This document shows, piece by piece, positions 1 through 14,793 of a stretch of 64,000 bases of DNA. Numbering within the stretch: the first letter of the stretch is position 1; each line of letters starts with the position of its first letter. The position numbers were made by a program, and so were the translations under genes. Location: NCBI GenBank assembly GCA_034766995.1, contig CM068314.1, forward strand, positions 24,397,608-24,461,607. Reading direction: 5' to 3'. Source of the stretch: Acanthacorydalis orientalis. Its lineage: Eukaryota; Arthropoda; Insecta; Megaloptera; Corydalidae. A model generated the notes under the pieces. It searched no databases. It saw only the letters and a program-made list of their open reading frames with translations, and had not been told where the DNA came from.

Positions 1-1824
1 ACAATAATAAAATTTCGAGTAAATTTGTTTTGTAATACGCTGTATTTATTGTATCTACGAGAAACATTTCAGACATTGTTTATTTTTAAAGAACATCACA
101 TACGCTTAATTGAATATTCGAAGTGAAATACAGAAAGCTTTTAAAGTTATCGCATTGATGAAATGAAATGAAGGCAATTTAATTATCGCTTAATTGCTTT
201 TTAATTCGATTTTCATTGTTTTTATAAGCGAATCGATAAAGAAATCATATTATTATTTTCAATGAAGAAATAATTAGAAAAAATATTCATCTGTGTTCGC
301 TCTAATGAAAAATAATAATTGAATACAAAATACATTAAATGTATTCAAATTTGTTTTTGTTTCATTTTTCCATCGATTACATATAGATACTCATTCCAAT
401 ATGAATCATATATAATCGTTTAGGTTAATTATTTTTAAACAGAAATTTCTAACTTGTATTGTTTTGAGAAATTAACAGCTGATATATGGTCGAATGACTA
501 AGCTGCAGTAAGAATGATCCTTTTGGAATTCAATTTAATCTTGCAAAAAGAAATGATATATACAGAAATGTCAGAAAGTTGATAAATAGGGTCGTAAAGT
601 TACCATTTATTTGATGATATAAGGTAACATTTTTTTCCAGTAAAATTGTGTACAAAAATCTCCAACATTTTTTTTAGATATTGGTTGCAGAACCGGGTAG
701 TTTATTTTAAGAGTAAACGTATGTTATAATGCTGTGAAAACATTGAAAAAAATAATTTGTTTATATCACAAACAATATATGAAAAAATATTCATCCAGAC
801 TTTATAAATAAGAATATATTTTAAGTGCACACTACATGGCGACACTTCTTTAATTATTTATATAAAAAAATATTACTTAATATTTTTTTATTTTTAAACA
901 TTTTTTAGCGATAAAAGGTTTGGAAACAAATATTTTAAAAATTCATAACAAAAACGTTTAGTCAAGTTATTATTTTATGAAAATTTCACTAGAATTTTCA
1001 AGTTCTACAAAGCACTTCATAAAAGTACTTTGTAAACTCGTTAAAACGAAATTTAAGCATAACGAAATGATGTATGCATGACTAAAGTTCACTGTAACGG
1101 GATATTAATGTATTATTATTTTTCCATAAAATTATACATTCTTTTATAACGTAAATTTTATTACGTTTAACGATAAATATTTCACGATATAAAAAACTGT
1201 AATATAAAATAATTTTCCATTATGTAAAAGATAAGTAGCTTTTAATATGACTATAAAAGTTTTCGCGCGCAGATAAAACATATAAATTTAATAATGAACA
1301 ATTATTTGAGAATACTTCGTATTCTTTTATATTTAAAAGTTTTAATTGTATTATTTTTATTCACAAATGAAGACTTAAATATAATGTATTAATGGCAAGA
1401 TTTTCAAGTTTTTTTTTTTAATTAAAAACCAATTATAGGTTTTTAATCTGTGTATAAATATAAAAGCAAGGAAAATAAGAAAACACAACGATATTATACA
1501 AACATACAAAGATGTCTTGAAGTATATACATTTGTTTTATAGATAAAAAAGCCAGATAAAACATTTTGTATTTTTTAATCAATATTATATCCACAGATTT
1601 CATGACAGGAAGGAAGATAAATTTCAATTAAAACATTGTCGAATGAGCGTTTTAACTTTAAAAACAGTTGTTTTAATTACCGTACTAAATAACCTCGAGT
1701 TTGTCATCACTAATAAATAAACTGTCCGATTTTACAATAAAAAAATTAGACGTGCAGATTTCATAATTAAAATTACTTTAATTTTTACTTTATGTTAAAA
1801 TTTTGTGTTTTAAAAAGTGTTCAT

Positions 1825-2177
1825 AACGTTCACGACCATCCTCATCATCAAGGCTTTCGTTTCCATTACGAAATTTTTGGAATCAGTATTAAGTTATACG
1901 TTCACTTTTCGCCAAAAACAATTTGATATTCTGAGTAGTTTCTGTCGCTTTACGGCCCAATTTAAAGTTATACAATACAATCGCGCGAATTTCTATGACT
2001 AATTTAAGAGATTGTATTCAACAATTCTAAAGAATGAAAATAATAGACATGAGCTAAAATCAGTAGTGCTAATTTCATTGTTTACAATGATGTATCACAC
2101 TATAAAAAAAAGGTAACTAGAAAAATCGACCTCAAACTTAAAATGATAAAAACCGCAATTATTTTTGCACGGACCAA
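1825..2177 (-). mobile_element. Truncated mariner, 5' part, antisense
   Basis: Read on the minus strand from 2177, it begins with a mariner end (gtgcaaaaataattgcgg followed by tttttatcattttaag) and then follows the 51.4-kb copy base for base with scattered changes as far as gaaagccttgatgatgagga. It stops inside the N-terminal part of the transposase (FRNGNESLDDEDG is readable). The plus-strand 61-codon ORF here is only its reverse reading. Confidence 0.85.
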
Positions 2178-2591
2178 ACACAACACACATATTTGATTAT
2201 GAAGGTAAAAAGTACATTAAAAATTAAAAACATTATTTGAAAATGACTTAACTGTTAAACGAAAACGAAGTTCTGCGAGTAAATGCAACAATTTACGTTG
2301 AAATTTAAAATACAGAACATGTTATATCACAAGGTATCTAAATTTTGCACGAAAAATATACGATACATTTATCAACTCATCCTCTCTCACGTAAAAGAAC
2401 CTAACGATTCTCAACATTTTAAAAAAAATATCATTCCTATATCATTTCTGGCTTTTTTGTGTCTATTCATACGAACGAAAGTGCTGTAAGCTCGGTTCGT
2501 TTTTATAAGATCCAATATTATGTTATAGTCGACGTAACTTTTTAACGAAGTAATATACTCTTACTCTTATATCTATTTTGGCTTGGAACAT

Positions 2592-2631
<40 letters not shown>

Positions 2632-2734
2632 AGTATAAAGGTACGAATCATTGAGAGGTACTATATTACTTTTCATTACGAAGAGAAAAGTTTTAAAATC
2701 TCACGTATTCTACGAAATGGACATAACAAAGAAT

Positions 2735-2742
2735 GTATATAC

Positions 2743-2819
<77 letters not shown>
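2735..2819. repeat. (TA)n microsatellite
   Basis: About 85 bp of TA repeat with one TATG interruption. It produces the poly-Ile/Tyr open frames on both strands. A second tract of about 34 bp lies at 2594-2627. Confidence 0.98.
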
Positions 2820-2821
<2 letters not shown>

Positions 2822-3583
2822 CATGACATATAACTCGCAACCAAGTCACGCTAGCTACTTCATATCTTTGAAGCGTCATCTAAGATATCTCGCGGGAAGA
2901 AATTATGAATTATCTTACTACACAACAAAAGTAACATGCGTGAGGATTCGTAATAAATTCCTCTTGTGTAAAAATTGAAGAAAAATATTGAGTTAACAAT
3001 GAATATCATTTTTATATTTTTATTTTATTTCACAGAATTTATTATTGTGTCCGTACGAACATACTTTTACATTAAGTTGATGTTTTGAATAACAATGTTT
3101 ACGCACTCATTTAAAAACAATATAAGAGAAAATAGAAAACGTCGAATATATTTTCGAATTACTTGACTGCTGGATGATTGATTTCGGGTTTCGCTTCAAC
3201 ACAGAAAACAATCGCTACGAGTTTGTATAAACAAAATTATTGAAGATACATCGATTTAATGTAAATCTAATATCGTTTCCTTTTATGTTATATTTTTTTC
3301 TTATAAATGTATTCGAATATTTTTGGCATATATCAAGTTTTTAATCAGAAAATAAATTGCAATGCTTCATTCAATTAACAGTGGATTTTTAACCATAAAC
3401 TAATCAATTTACATATTTTTTTTTATGATTTTGATTCAAGTTGCAAACATCTGTATTATAATATATAAAAATCAATGTTTCATTCTGAATATTTTCTTTT
3501 AAACTAAAATGAAGTAAAATAGATACTCTTTTTGGCTTTTTTGGATTTGTGATGATTATTAAAAGATAAAAAATGCATTAAAA

Positions 3584-3641
3584 CTAAATTTTTAGGTCAA
3601 ATCATCTTCTTGTTTATAATTAAATTTTTAGATCAAATCAT
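3584..3641. repeat. Short direct repeat
   Basis: The 22-base word taaatttttagRtcaaatcat occurs twice, 36 bases apart. Confidence 0.7.
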
Positions 3642-4383
3642 GTTTTAATTTCATTGAAAAGGGGTATTTAAAATTTAAATGAATAAACAAGACTATTTTT
3701 TTTTATCAATTTTAACCATATTTATATATAATTATCCTAATATATAAATTTATATCTAAAACTCAAATAGTCCATGGCAGGAAAATATTTAATATAAATT
3801 CATGGAACATGCTTTTTATCACTTATTTCGAATATGTTTTCGAAATACTCTACAATATACTTCTATGCTCTTAATATTTCTATACACTTTTTCCAGTTCA
3901 TGTTATGGCCATAAGTGATTTTTATGGTATACCTAACGAGAATTTGGCATTGATGGACAGCAAATATGACACTAACGATTTATATTCATTGACAACACTA
4001 GTAACCACATATTAATTTCATAAAATCCATACGTACATATAAACATACAAATATAAACATATATAAATAGCTCGTTTTCATTAGGAAAAAACATATTTAC
4101 GAATAGTGAAATATTTTCCGTTTATTTTTTTTCCTTTTCATCAAATTGAAATCAGAAAACTTTATACATTTTTGTACAAGCTACAATGGGACTCTATTCA
4201 CAAAATTAAATATTGTTTAGTCACAAAACAGATTATAAAAAATTAAAATATGACGTTCAGACGGAGAGTAACTTAATTAAAAAAAGTTTTTATAGACATG
4301 AAGTTAATTTAATTTCATATCCATTATGAAAATTATTTTTTAAAAAAATGTGTATTTATATACAAATACATACATACACACAC

Positions 4384-4424
<41 letters not shown>

Positions 4425-6821
4425 TATATATATATACATATAAACAAAATGAATAGAAACTTATGAGATAAAAGAAACTACCGTTTACATTAGAAAAGGT
4501 TTTTACTCGGTAATGAAACGTTAGGTTAAAATTGTTAATGACAATAATATTAAATCTATTAAATTTATGAAATTAAATTAAATAAACTCAAAATATAGAT
4601 AATTTATTTTTCACGAACAAGAACAAATAATGCATTCATTTTTATGTGATTGACAATTGTAAAATATGTACAATTTAAATTATCATATAACAAATTAAAT
4701 AAAAAAGTAATCATTTTAATTTTATTATTGAAGTATTAATAGTTGAATGGTCAAGTGATAATAATATTTTATTCATAGCTACGTTAGTGTAATATTATAT
4801 TTGTGAATTAATCTAATTGTTTGAAATATATTATTTTTTATTAAGAAGAATATTATCTCGAATATCAATAATAAGAAAACTATTAAAAATGTTGTTACAT
4901 TGACCCCACAGTAAGATTAGTTTTAATTCAGTATCAAAATTCTATTGAATAAATCCTGATATTATCTGATTGCTATTAATTATGTATTATCTACGAAGAC
5001 TTGTAAATATTAAAATGTATGATTAATAGACTGTATTCCTAATCGCTGGACCGCGTCCGCATCTTCATATTTATTGTGTACTATACAATATTCATGTAAG
5101 ATTCTCATTCCTTCCATTTATAAGTTCAGAATAATTAAAGGAAACCTAAATTGATACAGTAAAAAATTGATTGTTTGTGTATGATAAGTAGTTTGATTAA
5201 TTCTTATTGAAATGTGTTGTCTGTATATGAATATATGAATCAAATTTTAATTCATACAGACTTTGGTTTTATAAAAAAAAAATAAAAACGAGCAAAAAGT
5301 AATAAATTATAACATAATATAAACAAATAAGAGATATCTAATTAAAAAAAATAGACGAAAAAAATATAGAATAAACATTATGACTGCATCTATAACCCAG
5401 TGACTACAATTTATTTATTTATTTTTAATAATAATTTAGAGTTTTCGCGAAAACTATATTTACTGAACATATATATCAAATAAAATAGCATATATAGTAT
5501 AATACTGTATATATTTAGGGTTGTTAGCTGTAAAATACGTCAATTTAACAACGAACAGTACGTAATACATGCTTATTTTATAGACACATATATTATAATT
5601 TTACTACTGTTCAGTTATTGGTGCTTATATGCTGAAAATTTTCATATTGCCACCTTATTACTTTTCGTTTAAAGTATAATGCAGCAACATATACATAAAC
5701 GTATAAGGAATTTAATTCCAGCCCTGTTTCCGTATACCTCTATACCTCTAACACTGGACTACTATAACATGATCCCTAGCCGTTTGTAAAGCAATATGAG
5801 TAGTGACGCACGTGCAACAAACGAACAGGGTTTTTGTTGATGTTGAGTTATATTAGTTTTTAGTACTTTTACGTTTTGCACGTCGACCTCACTATAACAA
5901 AATAACATTTCGAATGTTATTTAATATCTGCTACATCTGGTTCTACTCTTTGTGAGTACACTACTAATAATGCTTTTCTACGGCAGTGAGCTTCATTATT
6001 TGTTCAAAAGATACATACATATATATATACTCGTATATATATATATATATATAAGTAATTATATTAATAGTTGATATTTTGAAATAAATTTTATTTGTTA
6101 TTTTCTGATTCTTTGTATTCACAGCAAGTTATGCATACACATACATAAATTCATAAATATACACATACATTCATAAATACAAAGAAAAAGAAAAAGTAAG
6201 TTTTTTTATAAAAATGCATGTTTTTCTGCATGTTAATAGCACACATTAATGGATTTGAAATGTTCATAACCTTTAACTTTGAAGTCAAAAGCTATATCTT
6301 TAAAATATTGCATTAAGTTACATTCGTCTGTTATTATACTGATTTACAACAATAAATGTTTTTTTCACATTTCAGTAAATATATCCTATTTTAAATTCTA
6401 TTAAAACAAATATTATACTCGAAATTCTGTACATGACGGTTCTTTGAAAAATGAATACAAAATGGGGTTTACGTATATGAATTCAGTTTCAAATAATAAC
6501 TATTAAATTTGAAAAAAAATGTAAAAAACAAAGCGAAAAATTCTACATTCATCTTAAAAATCATTTTGAATTTATACTGTAATGTGTATTTGAAAATATT
6601 ACATTTTCTACACTTTTAAAACGCGTGTGTTTGTTACTAAAGAAGAGAGTTTTAAATGAATGTTATTTTATATTTTAATTTGTTTTTATAAACATACTAC
6701 TGAATTAATTTAGTATTTTCAGTATTTTCTCTACTGAGTAAATAAAGGTCACTATCACAATTCTCTATTCTGAATAAATCGATTTTTTTTACCTAAATTT
6801 TAACACTGAAACACATATACA

Positions 6822-6885
<64 letters not shown>

Positions 6886-8051
6886 AATTTAGAATACCTC
6901 GTCCTGTAGTAAGGACTAAAACAATACCCTTGTTAGAAGTTAACAGCGTTATAAAAATATTTTGTGTAAAGCACCTTTTTCCGTAAGAGCAATGTAAATA
7001 TAAATTTATTTTAATATAAGTATTATATTTTTCCGGAAAAAATAAATTATATTCTTTCAAGATTCTATTTAAAATTATTCGTTGTTATAAAAAAGTTTAT
7101 ACATTTTTTCTCACTAAATTAAAATTATGTATACCTTTATTTATTTATATATGCAATAAAAATGAAGTAATCTTTTTATTAATTTAAATAACAACCTAGA
7201 TTTTTATGGAAGGTAAAAGGATATTTAAAATGTAATAAATCATTGTGAAACCTAGATGGACTACGTTTGATCTTAGTTTATTTAACTTTATTTCTATATA
7301 TGTTCGATAAACAAATATAAATTAAGTGAATCTATCGTAGTACATATTAAATCGTTCAGCAATAAGACTGGATTTTCCAAATATAGATTGCATTACATAT
7401 TTAAAATATTCGTTTGAAATTTACCTACATTCGACTTGAAATAGAAAGATAACTTATTTAAAACGAAACACGACTGATTCATTACGTAATCAACTGTAAC
7501 ATCATAATATTTATTTATAAAAATAGGAATTACTTAATTGAACAGTCAATTGCTTTATATACCTTTTACAATTTTTCAATATTGACTTTTTTAAATTTAT
7601 TAATATACTTTGGAGTTGTTATCTTTTGGAACAGAATGAAAAGTAATTATTGAATTTTATTCATTTTATTTATATAACAGTTTCCTTATTTAGAATTGCG
7701 TTTTTTTATGCTTTGGTATAAGTATATGACAATATTTAAAATTAGAATATAAAAAAAAAAACGAATGAAAGAAGACAATTCAATGAGAAACTAATCAATT
7801 CAATTTCATTACTACTTTTATAGTACATTCGAAATTTTGTTAAATGTCATAACATAGAATACAAACTTGATTTAAGTAACCTCCAATGGTACAATTTTTT
7901 ATGCTTTTTGCTTAGGATTACGCGGGATTTACAACAAATCAATACATGGTAAACAGTTTAATTCGTTCGGTTTCTTTCCAGTTCAAGTTCGAAGATAGAT
8001 CTTTAAGTTCATAAATAGTAAAACAAGAAAATAAATAATAAATAAAATTAC

Positions 8052-8182
8052 CGAACATCCGGATGTGCATCTAGCATAGCTCGCATTAACGTCGTTCCTG
8101 ATCGAGGTACACCGCCTATAAATATTAACGGCATCTGACGATTGTACATGTAGACTTTCTTGTCGGACCCCACAACATATTT
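8052..8182 (-). CDS. Tpst: Tyrosylprotein sulfotransferase, internal exon with PAPS-binding loop
   Basis: This exon encodes 43 full codons plus two bases. TPST is a Golgi-lumen enzyme that transfers sulfate from PAPS to tyrosines of secreted and membrane proteins. The translation begins Lys-Tyr-Val-Val and continues through [32 protein letters not shown] and DVR. The PRSGTT loop is the 5'-phosphosulfate-binding motif, and its Arg is an active-site residue in animal TPSTs. The acceptor is a pyrimidine-rich tract ending ttatttcag (AG at 8183-8184). The donor is CG|GTAATT (GT at 8050-8051), so the exon enters in phase 0 and leaves in phase 2. The completing Arg codon and the catalytic Glu that follows in the family would lie in the next exon, which I do not see in 1-8051. 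The family match is strong: fly TPST has the same order of motifs, and Lys-Tyr here joins the Asn-Glu ending the 38-kb exon. Confidence 0.95.
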
Positions 8183-9072
8183 CTGAAATAAAGATCAATA
8201 TTTAAAACCATGTTATAGTTTTACATAAAAACGTTTTCATCATCAACATTCAACATCAATCGCAAAACGATTGTATTCAAACATTCGTTCAAATAATATT
8301 CATTATAAACACCTTGAAATATACAAAAAGAATATAAATCCATACTCTCTCGTTATCTCCCTCTCTCTCTATATATATTCATACATGTAGAGAAAGATAC
8401 AGACGAAGATAAGAGACAAAAATATTTTCTTAAATAAAAAATAATTTTTGATAAATTTATAAAAAATATTTATTTAACGTCATTCGAACTTATAATACTA
8501 TTTTTTTAGTTTTTTATCAACAATATACAAATATAACTGTTTATTTTTGACTGAAAATCTATATAAAAACAAACGAAGTATATCAAAGACTAATAAGTAT
8601 TACTTATTAAATCTTTTATATACAAAAAATATATAATCAACAAAACTATGAAAGAGCGCAATAAACAGAATAATGTTCATATTTTAAATTGTTTTATTTT
8701 TATAAGTAACCTTAATAAATTTATCTCAAAAAGAATTTTTGTAAGGAATAATGTTTTTTTGAGTTACATGAAAAATAGTTTTAACCTCATTGAAAATAAC
8801 ATTACAGGCGATATTTGAAAAACATGCTTATTGTAAAATTACCAGTATTAAATTATAAATAGTTTAAATAGAATACATTCATATAAATATAAAGAATAAA
8901 TATCAACTTAACATAGTATAAAAATGTATTCAGTTTTCCTATAAATCATTTCTGATATTAAAAGTTATAGCATGAAAGTAATAAACACTTGATATTCAAG
9001 TAATTTACATTTAGTTTAATATGTTGTGAAAACATCAAGGAAATTTGAAAAACCATTTATAATTTAAATTTC

Positions 9073-9123
<51 letters not shown>

Positions 9124-9790
9124 GCTATAAGTATGCATCTATACATAAATCTGATTGAAAATATATTTATAAAAAACCGATTTAAAACTCTATCGAGCTT
9201 TCACTGAAGCAATTTATTTTCAGCCAAAGTGACTGCACCTAATTTATGTCAACGTCATTCATGTAAATAAGTTGACAGGAAGTCGTTTTAATCTGATCTG
9301 TACAATAAACGAAAATTTATCAACATTCAAGTTCGGAAATATTACAGTGGATGACAGGTCAGGTAGACATTGCCTTCAGGTTGCTAACTTCGTTAAAAAT
9401 ATATTGTTGTTATTTATATGGGGAATAAATTGTAAAGGAAAGTTCATTGTTCTACTTCTTAATTAATCTATGGCAGTTCTTTTTTTGAATAAATGTACCT
9501 TATTAAAACTTTTTGTAATCTTATGAAGTTTATATTTCATGACATTCGCAATAAATTAATGTTACATAATAGTTCAAGTTTTTGAATGGGTGTATACAAA
9601 AAAAAATACCTTATACGCTCCTCGTAAGTTTTTTTTTTTAATATATTATTTTCAATCTTGAGTTCACGTTGAAAGAAGTTTACTTTTTTCGTGGGATTAT
9701 GACAAAACATATGTAATAAGTAAGTTTATGAAAGATTTACATAATACTTTTACTTTTAAAAGTACAAACATTTCTTATACATACAAACTT

Positions 9791-9847
<57 letters not shown>

Positions 9848-10953
9848 TTTTATGAAAAAATTATGAAATAAAATACTCAGTTGCCACTATTTTATAATTA
9901 TATGAAACTAATTAAATTAATTATTATAGTATTCAAATAGTTAATTATTCAAAAATATATAAATGATATTAAATTTTCATTATATCAATTTAAATATTAA
10001 TTAATTTATACATATTATTACTGTTACATTCTTATGTATTATTGTTTATTAATCTATTTTTCACTGGAAAATTATTTACTATGTTCTTTCTATTCCATTT
10101 TACCCATTTTTTTACATATTTAAAAATTAAAAAGGAATTCAAACATAGTATACAACAAATGTCAATCATGTCACATAAATAAATATATCAGGTTCGAGTC
10201 TATAATATATTAGTGGCCTTAGATAATAAACAATTTCTATGTGATAATTAATTTTTTTTTTGAGATTAAAACACATATTAATATGATTTTATTTTTCGTC
10301 ACTTAATAAGAAACTTTATGTTTTGGATATTATTTTTTGTTTCATATCTATTCAACGACTATTTATAGGTATTCTGTTTGAATTGTTAAGACAACTTCTG
10401 AGTCAGTGTTTTCTACAATCGATTTCAGTATGCACACCATCTCCGGTTAGATATTCTGAACTTCTAATATCCTCCTAAAGATGAGACAATTCAAAATTAA
10501 TCGTAGAAAATATGAACTCACAAACGACCTTAACGTTTCAAACAGAATAAACAATATGTTTCAATATGTTGTTAAATGTTTCAATACTTAACAATTTTAA
10601 TTTTATAATATGATATTCTTATGCTCTTTAAATTAAAATCAGTAAACATTAAGTCCTTTCATTTCAAAAGTAATGCTTCATAAAAAAGAAAATAATAATG
10701 TATTTATTTTATATAAAATAAAATAATAAAAGTTTATTTTGTATAAAAACCGGTCATTAAAATCAGTATAAAGTATAAAAAGTACAATTAATTCATTTTA
10801 CAAAAATGTCTTTTTATAAAATACTATCGAATAAAATCAAATATATCTCGAGGTCTTTTCTTTTTAGATTTTTCAATGTTTCAAAAGATATCTGTAACAT
10901 TTTTGCCATGAAGAAAAATATAAAATAGATGGGTTATACATTAGTACATATAC

Positions 10954-10989
<36 letters not shown>

Positions 10990-11869
10990 ATGTGTATGTT
11001 ACATGTTTATGTATACAAATAAACTTTTTTCAAAGACGAGACCTTGCAAACTTAAGAACAGTGTTTGAAATTATGATCGACTCATGTTAATCAAAGTGTT
11101 GCGGGTAAAATTTCAATCCCTAAACTAAAATTAATCAATCACGTTTGACTTGTAAGTTATACTGCAATTAATACTTGAATATAAGTGTAGCTTGTATAAG
11201 AACAAACTTCATCAAACTAACAAAAAAATAATTTAATAGTTTTAGGAACTGATTACTATACAGAAACACGTACTTTCTTAATGAATATTTGATGATGTAT
11301 AAAAGTTTTGTTGTTGTTATTCTTATTACAGGAAACAATTCTAAAATATAACTTTGACAAATGAGTTTATAACTTGGAAAAGAAATAATTTAGCACGGCG
11401 TATTGTTGGAACGCAGAGAAATATTAAAATTCCATTGCAAGCACTAAGAAATAAAACTATATTTAAAAATACAAGTGTACGCAGGTATATCAATGGTAAA
11501 AGCATATTTTAAACAATAAATTGAACTAAATGTATATTTGATTTCAGTTATTTATTCTTTTATAAAATGTTAGTTTTTATTTTAATTTTTTCATAAGTAT
11601 AGAGTTTTGTATTATTTTATGTAATAATTTTGAAGTTGAATATTTTGTTCAAAGTATTTTTAATAGTTTACTTTTATTTGTTTTAAACATTTTTAAATAT
11701 TGCCGGTCAGATTTGTGACTAGGTATGAAATTGCGGTAAGTTTAAATGATCAACATTAGGAGGTAGATTATAATAGTATATTATCAAATAAAATTGAAAA
11801 TTAGAAATAATTTATTTTTTAAATCTTATTTTTTTTTAAAAAAAATTAAGTAATTCTTGTTGATCTCCG

Positions 11870-11874
<5 letters not shown>

Positions 11875-11947
<73 letters not shown>
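11875..11947. repeat. (TA)n microsatellite
   Basis: An uninterrupted 73-bp AT tract, followed about 120 bp later by another of 67 bp at 12071-12137. Confidence 0.98.
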
Positions 11948-11949
<2 letters not shown>

Positions 11950-12067
11950 TGAGATTATTGTATACAATAGAATTTATAAGGATTTGTATATTTCAAGTAA
12001 TAATAGGTTTCACTTTTAAGGTTATTTGATATAAGATATTTGTTAAATTTAACATGAATTATATACA

Positions 12068-12070
<3 letters not shown>

Positions 12071-12137
<67 letters not shown>
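12071..12137. repeat. (TA)n microsatellite
   Basis: An uninterrupted 67-bp TA tract. A small hairpin (CTAGAGG...CCTCTAG, 12202-12222) lies 65 bases further on. Confidence 0.98.
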
Positions 12138-12140
<3 letters not shown>

Positions 12141-13230
12141 TTATGTTATAAAATTAGAGAATATAGATAATTTGAAATATAATATTACAAACTCTGTTAT
12201 TCTAGAGGTCTTCTTCCTCTAGGATAAAGTGAAAGTCTGCTTTTCGCAAATCGGTACGTCGAAGAGATCGGCACGTGTTCCATCGTCGGGTGGATTTTAA
12301 AAACTAGATTTTTAAATCGGGTTATACTCTAATTATATTAGTATTCATCCCTTTTACATCGATTTATTTGCAGGCAATATTGCCCAAGCATACAATTTAA
12401 TTTTTCTTAGTTTCATAGATCAGTGGATAATATAGAAATTTACACGTTTGCTGCTCAGAAAGTTGGTTATTAGTAAACAGAAATATTTATTTCATAAATT
12501 TACGTTAAATCCTCTTTGTTATGGATTATATATGTATAATAAAAACACAAAAGTTATCCTGAAATTCCTTTATAACGCTTGACAAAAAATTAGTTCTAAT
12601 ATTTGAATGGAAAAAAAGAATGTATTTAAACATAAGGCTAATATATAGGGCAACAATGTATTACAGTGGAAATATATATTTATCCTAAACTATCTTCCGA
12701 TATAGTTGGATGCACTAATAATCTTGAAATATATGGTACTTCTCAAAACACTCCTGAGATGCAGTGTGGTGTGAGTATGGTTGATGTTTGCAATTAATAA
12801 TGGTGTTTACAATGTTGATTGATGTAATTATTAAATTACTAAAGACCTTCCCCAAACAATCTTGTGGAGTGCAGTTCGTCATTGCCTACGTTGGCATAGA
12901 AGTCATGACGAGCTGGACTCATCATTTCAGTAGAAGGGGTTAAGGGGCATTTTTTAATTGTTTAAATAATAAATAATTAAAAAATGGTAGTCTTGTCAGA
13001 TTCATCAAGTTAGTTACATTTTCTATAAATGCACCGTATATTCATCTTATATAATTGTACTTATTGATTTAATATTATATATCATATAATTTCGTTAAAA
13101 TGTATATCTGAACAATTTATAGTATATTTGATCTTTATTTCTTAATTCAATCATTTATTTATCAATATGTGAACCTATTTTATTCCCAATAATTTTTTTT
13201 GTTGTTATTTAACTTGATATTCTCTATTAG

Positions 13231-13560
13231 CCCGAATATAAGATGACTTAGATTCTAAGGTGAGTCCCAGTTTTTTTCCAAAAAAATCAAGAAAAAAAGC
13301 ATTTTTACGACCTCGATTATTAGACGATACGTAGTTTTTTCCAAAAAAAAAAACGATAAAAGAATGCCGAATTACGTTTCAATAGAAAGAAATATTTACA
13401 AAAATTATACAAATATATATTTAAAACTCGATAGTCGATAGTCTGTTGTTTAAAACGCCTACAGTGGCATATCAGATTGAACTTCTGAAGATATGAATAT
13501 AAGACGACCCTTGTTTTTTAATGAAATCTGTGGTAAAGAACCTAGTCTTATATTCGGGAC
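13231..13560. mobile_element. Inverted-repeat element with CCCGAATATAAGA ends
   Basis: The left end is CCCGAATATAAGATGACTTA and the right end read inward is CCCGAATATAAGACTAGG. The motif recurs subterminally (gatatgaatataagacgacc at 13491-13510) and in weaker form (gacctcgattattagacgat). It contains poly-T/poly-A stretches and no meaningful ORF; the 63-codon frame at 13493-13684 runs out of the right end. This looks like a nonautonomous DNA transposon. I cannot assign the superfamily and see no certain target duplication. Confidence 0.6.
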
Positions 13561-14748
13561 AATACCGAAATTTAAAAGTCACGAAAATGCTGATATTTTA
13601 ATTACCGTTTATATACGTTTATTAAAAATAAGATATAATTTTTTTAATAATTACTCAAACTATCATCATACTTTTAGATTATAAATATTAATGGACGATA
13701 AAAAATAATGTAAAATCGTCAATTAAAAATAAATAATAAATTTAAAAAATATGATTATCAATATTCATAATGATATTTAAGGATTTTACATAACAATAAC
13801 GTTTGAAGTTCAAATATAAATGGATAAATAATAGATTCCATGAAAATAATTGAATAATTTATTTCGAAAGAAATTAAATCTGTAGTTTTTTCACAATGGA
13901 CGAATTCATTTATTTTTTCATTCACGGTAACAATCGAAATAAATTTAATGTGCGAAAATGTCTCTACAATAAGTTCGGTAAGATAATGTATACGAATTGT
14001 TCGCGTCGTACGTCGATGTCTTGTACCTTTTCTCGTATATTACGTTTTAAAATACACTAGTTGGTACATGATACCTACTCAAAGCGTAGGTTTCACACAA
14101 TCAATTATTTAGACTCTGAGCTTACAATAGAGCATGGATGAATAAAAGAAATATGCGGAGAGCGGAAGGTGAATACGATGGAGTTCAAGAACGAAAATGG
14201 AATTTGATCGGAATTTTGAACGAGTTTCGTATTACAGTTGAAGCGAATGAACAGAAACTCGATAGTGGGCACGTTGAAGAAATGTTTTGAATGTGGAAGA
14301 AAATCGGCCTACCAATACACATCTAAGTTCGATGTTCACAATGATTATTGTATGGTATATGTTTGTCCGTAATGAATAAAGGAATGTGTTCTTTGCTGTT
14401 GCTGAGATTTTTCACTGTTTATTTTCTTTTTTTTTGAAACTAATTACTTTATTTGGCATTTTTCTATACATTTATGTGTATATATTATTTTTTTTTTCAT
14501 CAAGTAATTTTAAAAAAATATTTTTTAATAAATAATAAGTCTAAAATTTAACTACAGCACATAGTATATTTTATATTAGTTTCATATGATAAATTCTAAT
14601 TTCCAAAAATAAAATATTAAACACAACATTTACTACGTTGAATACACAAACCCACAACATTACAGAATAGAAATACATGTATAGTTTATAATTCGTAGAA
14701 ACATATCTTAATATTTATTATTATTTTTAACTATTTAATTATTTATTT

Positions 14749-14793
<45 letters not shown>

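Larger units (their letters stand above)
1..8051 (-). other. Partial downstream TPST intron
   Basis: This lies after the donor CG|GTAATT. It is AT-rich and holds (TA)n tracts at about 2.6, 2.75, 4.4, 6.0 and 6.85 kb, an antisense mariner fragment at 1.8-2.2 kb, and a somewhat more complex patch at about 5.69-5.99 kb. No exon encoding the expected continuation (Cys-Gly-Glu-Glu-Thr in the family) is visible, so the next exon lies before position 1. Confidence 0.7.

Noticed and set aside
1817..2002. 61-codon plus-strand ORF
   Set aside because: It is the reverse reading of the antisense mariner fragment.
2578..2978. Overlapping ORFs of poly-Ile/Tyr on both strands
   Set aside because: They are readings of (TA)n microsatellites. 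The same applies near 6.8, 16.1, 21.2, 25.4, 28.3, 29.4, 31.7, 43.6, 48.1, 51.2, 53.7, 56.6 and 59.5 kb.
10191..10203. ggttcgagtct resembling a tRNA T-arm
   Set aside because: No acceptor stem, D-arm or anticodon arm can be formed around it.
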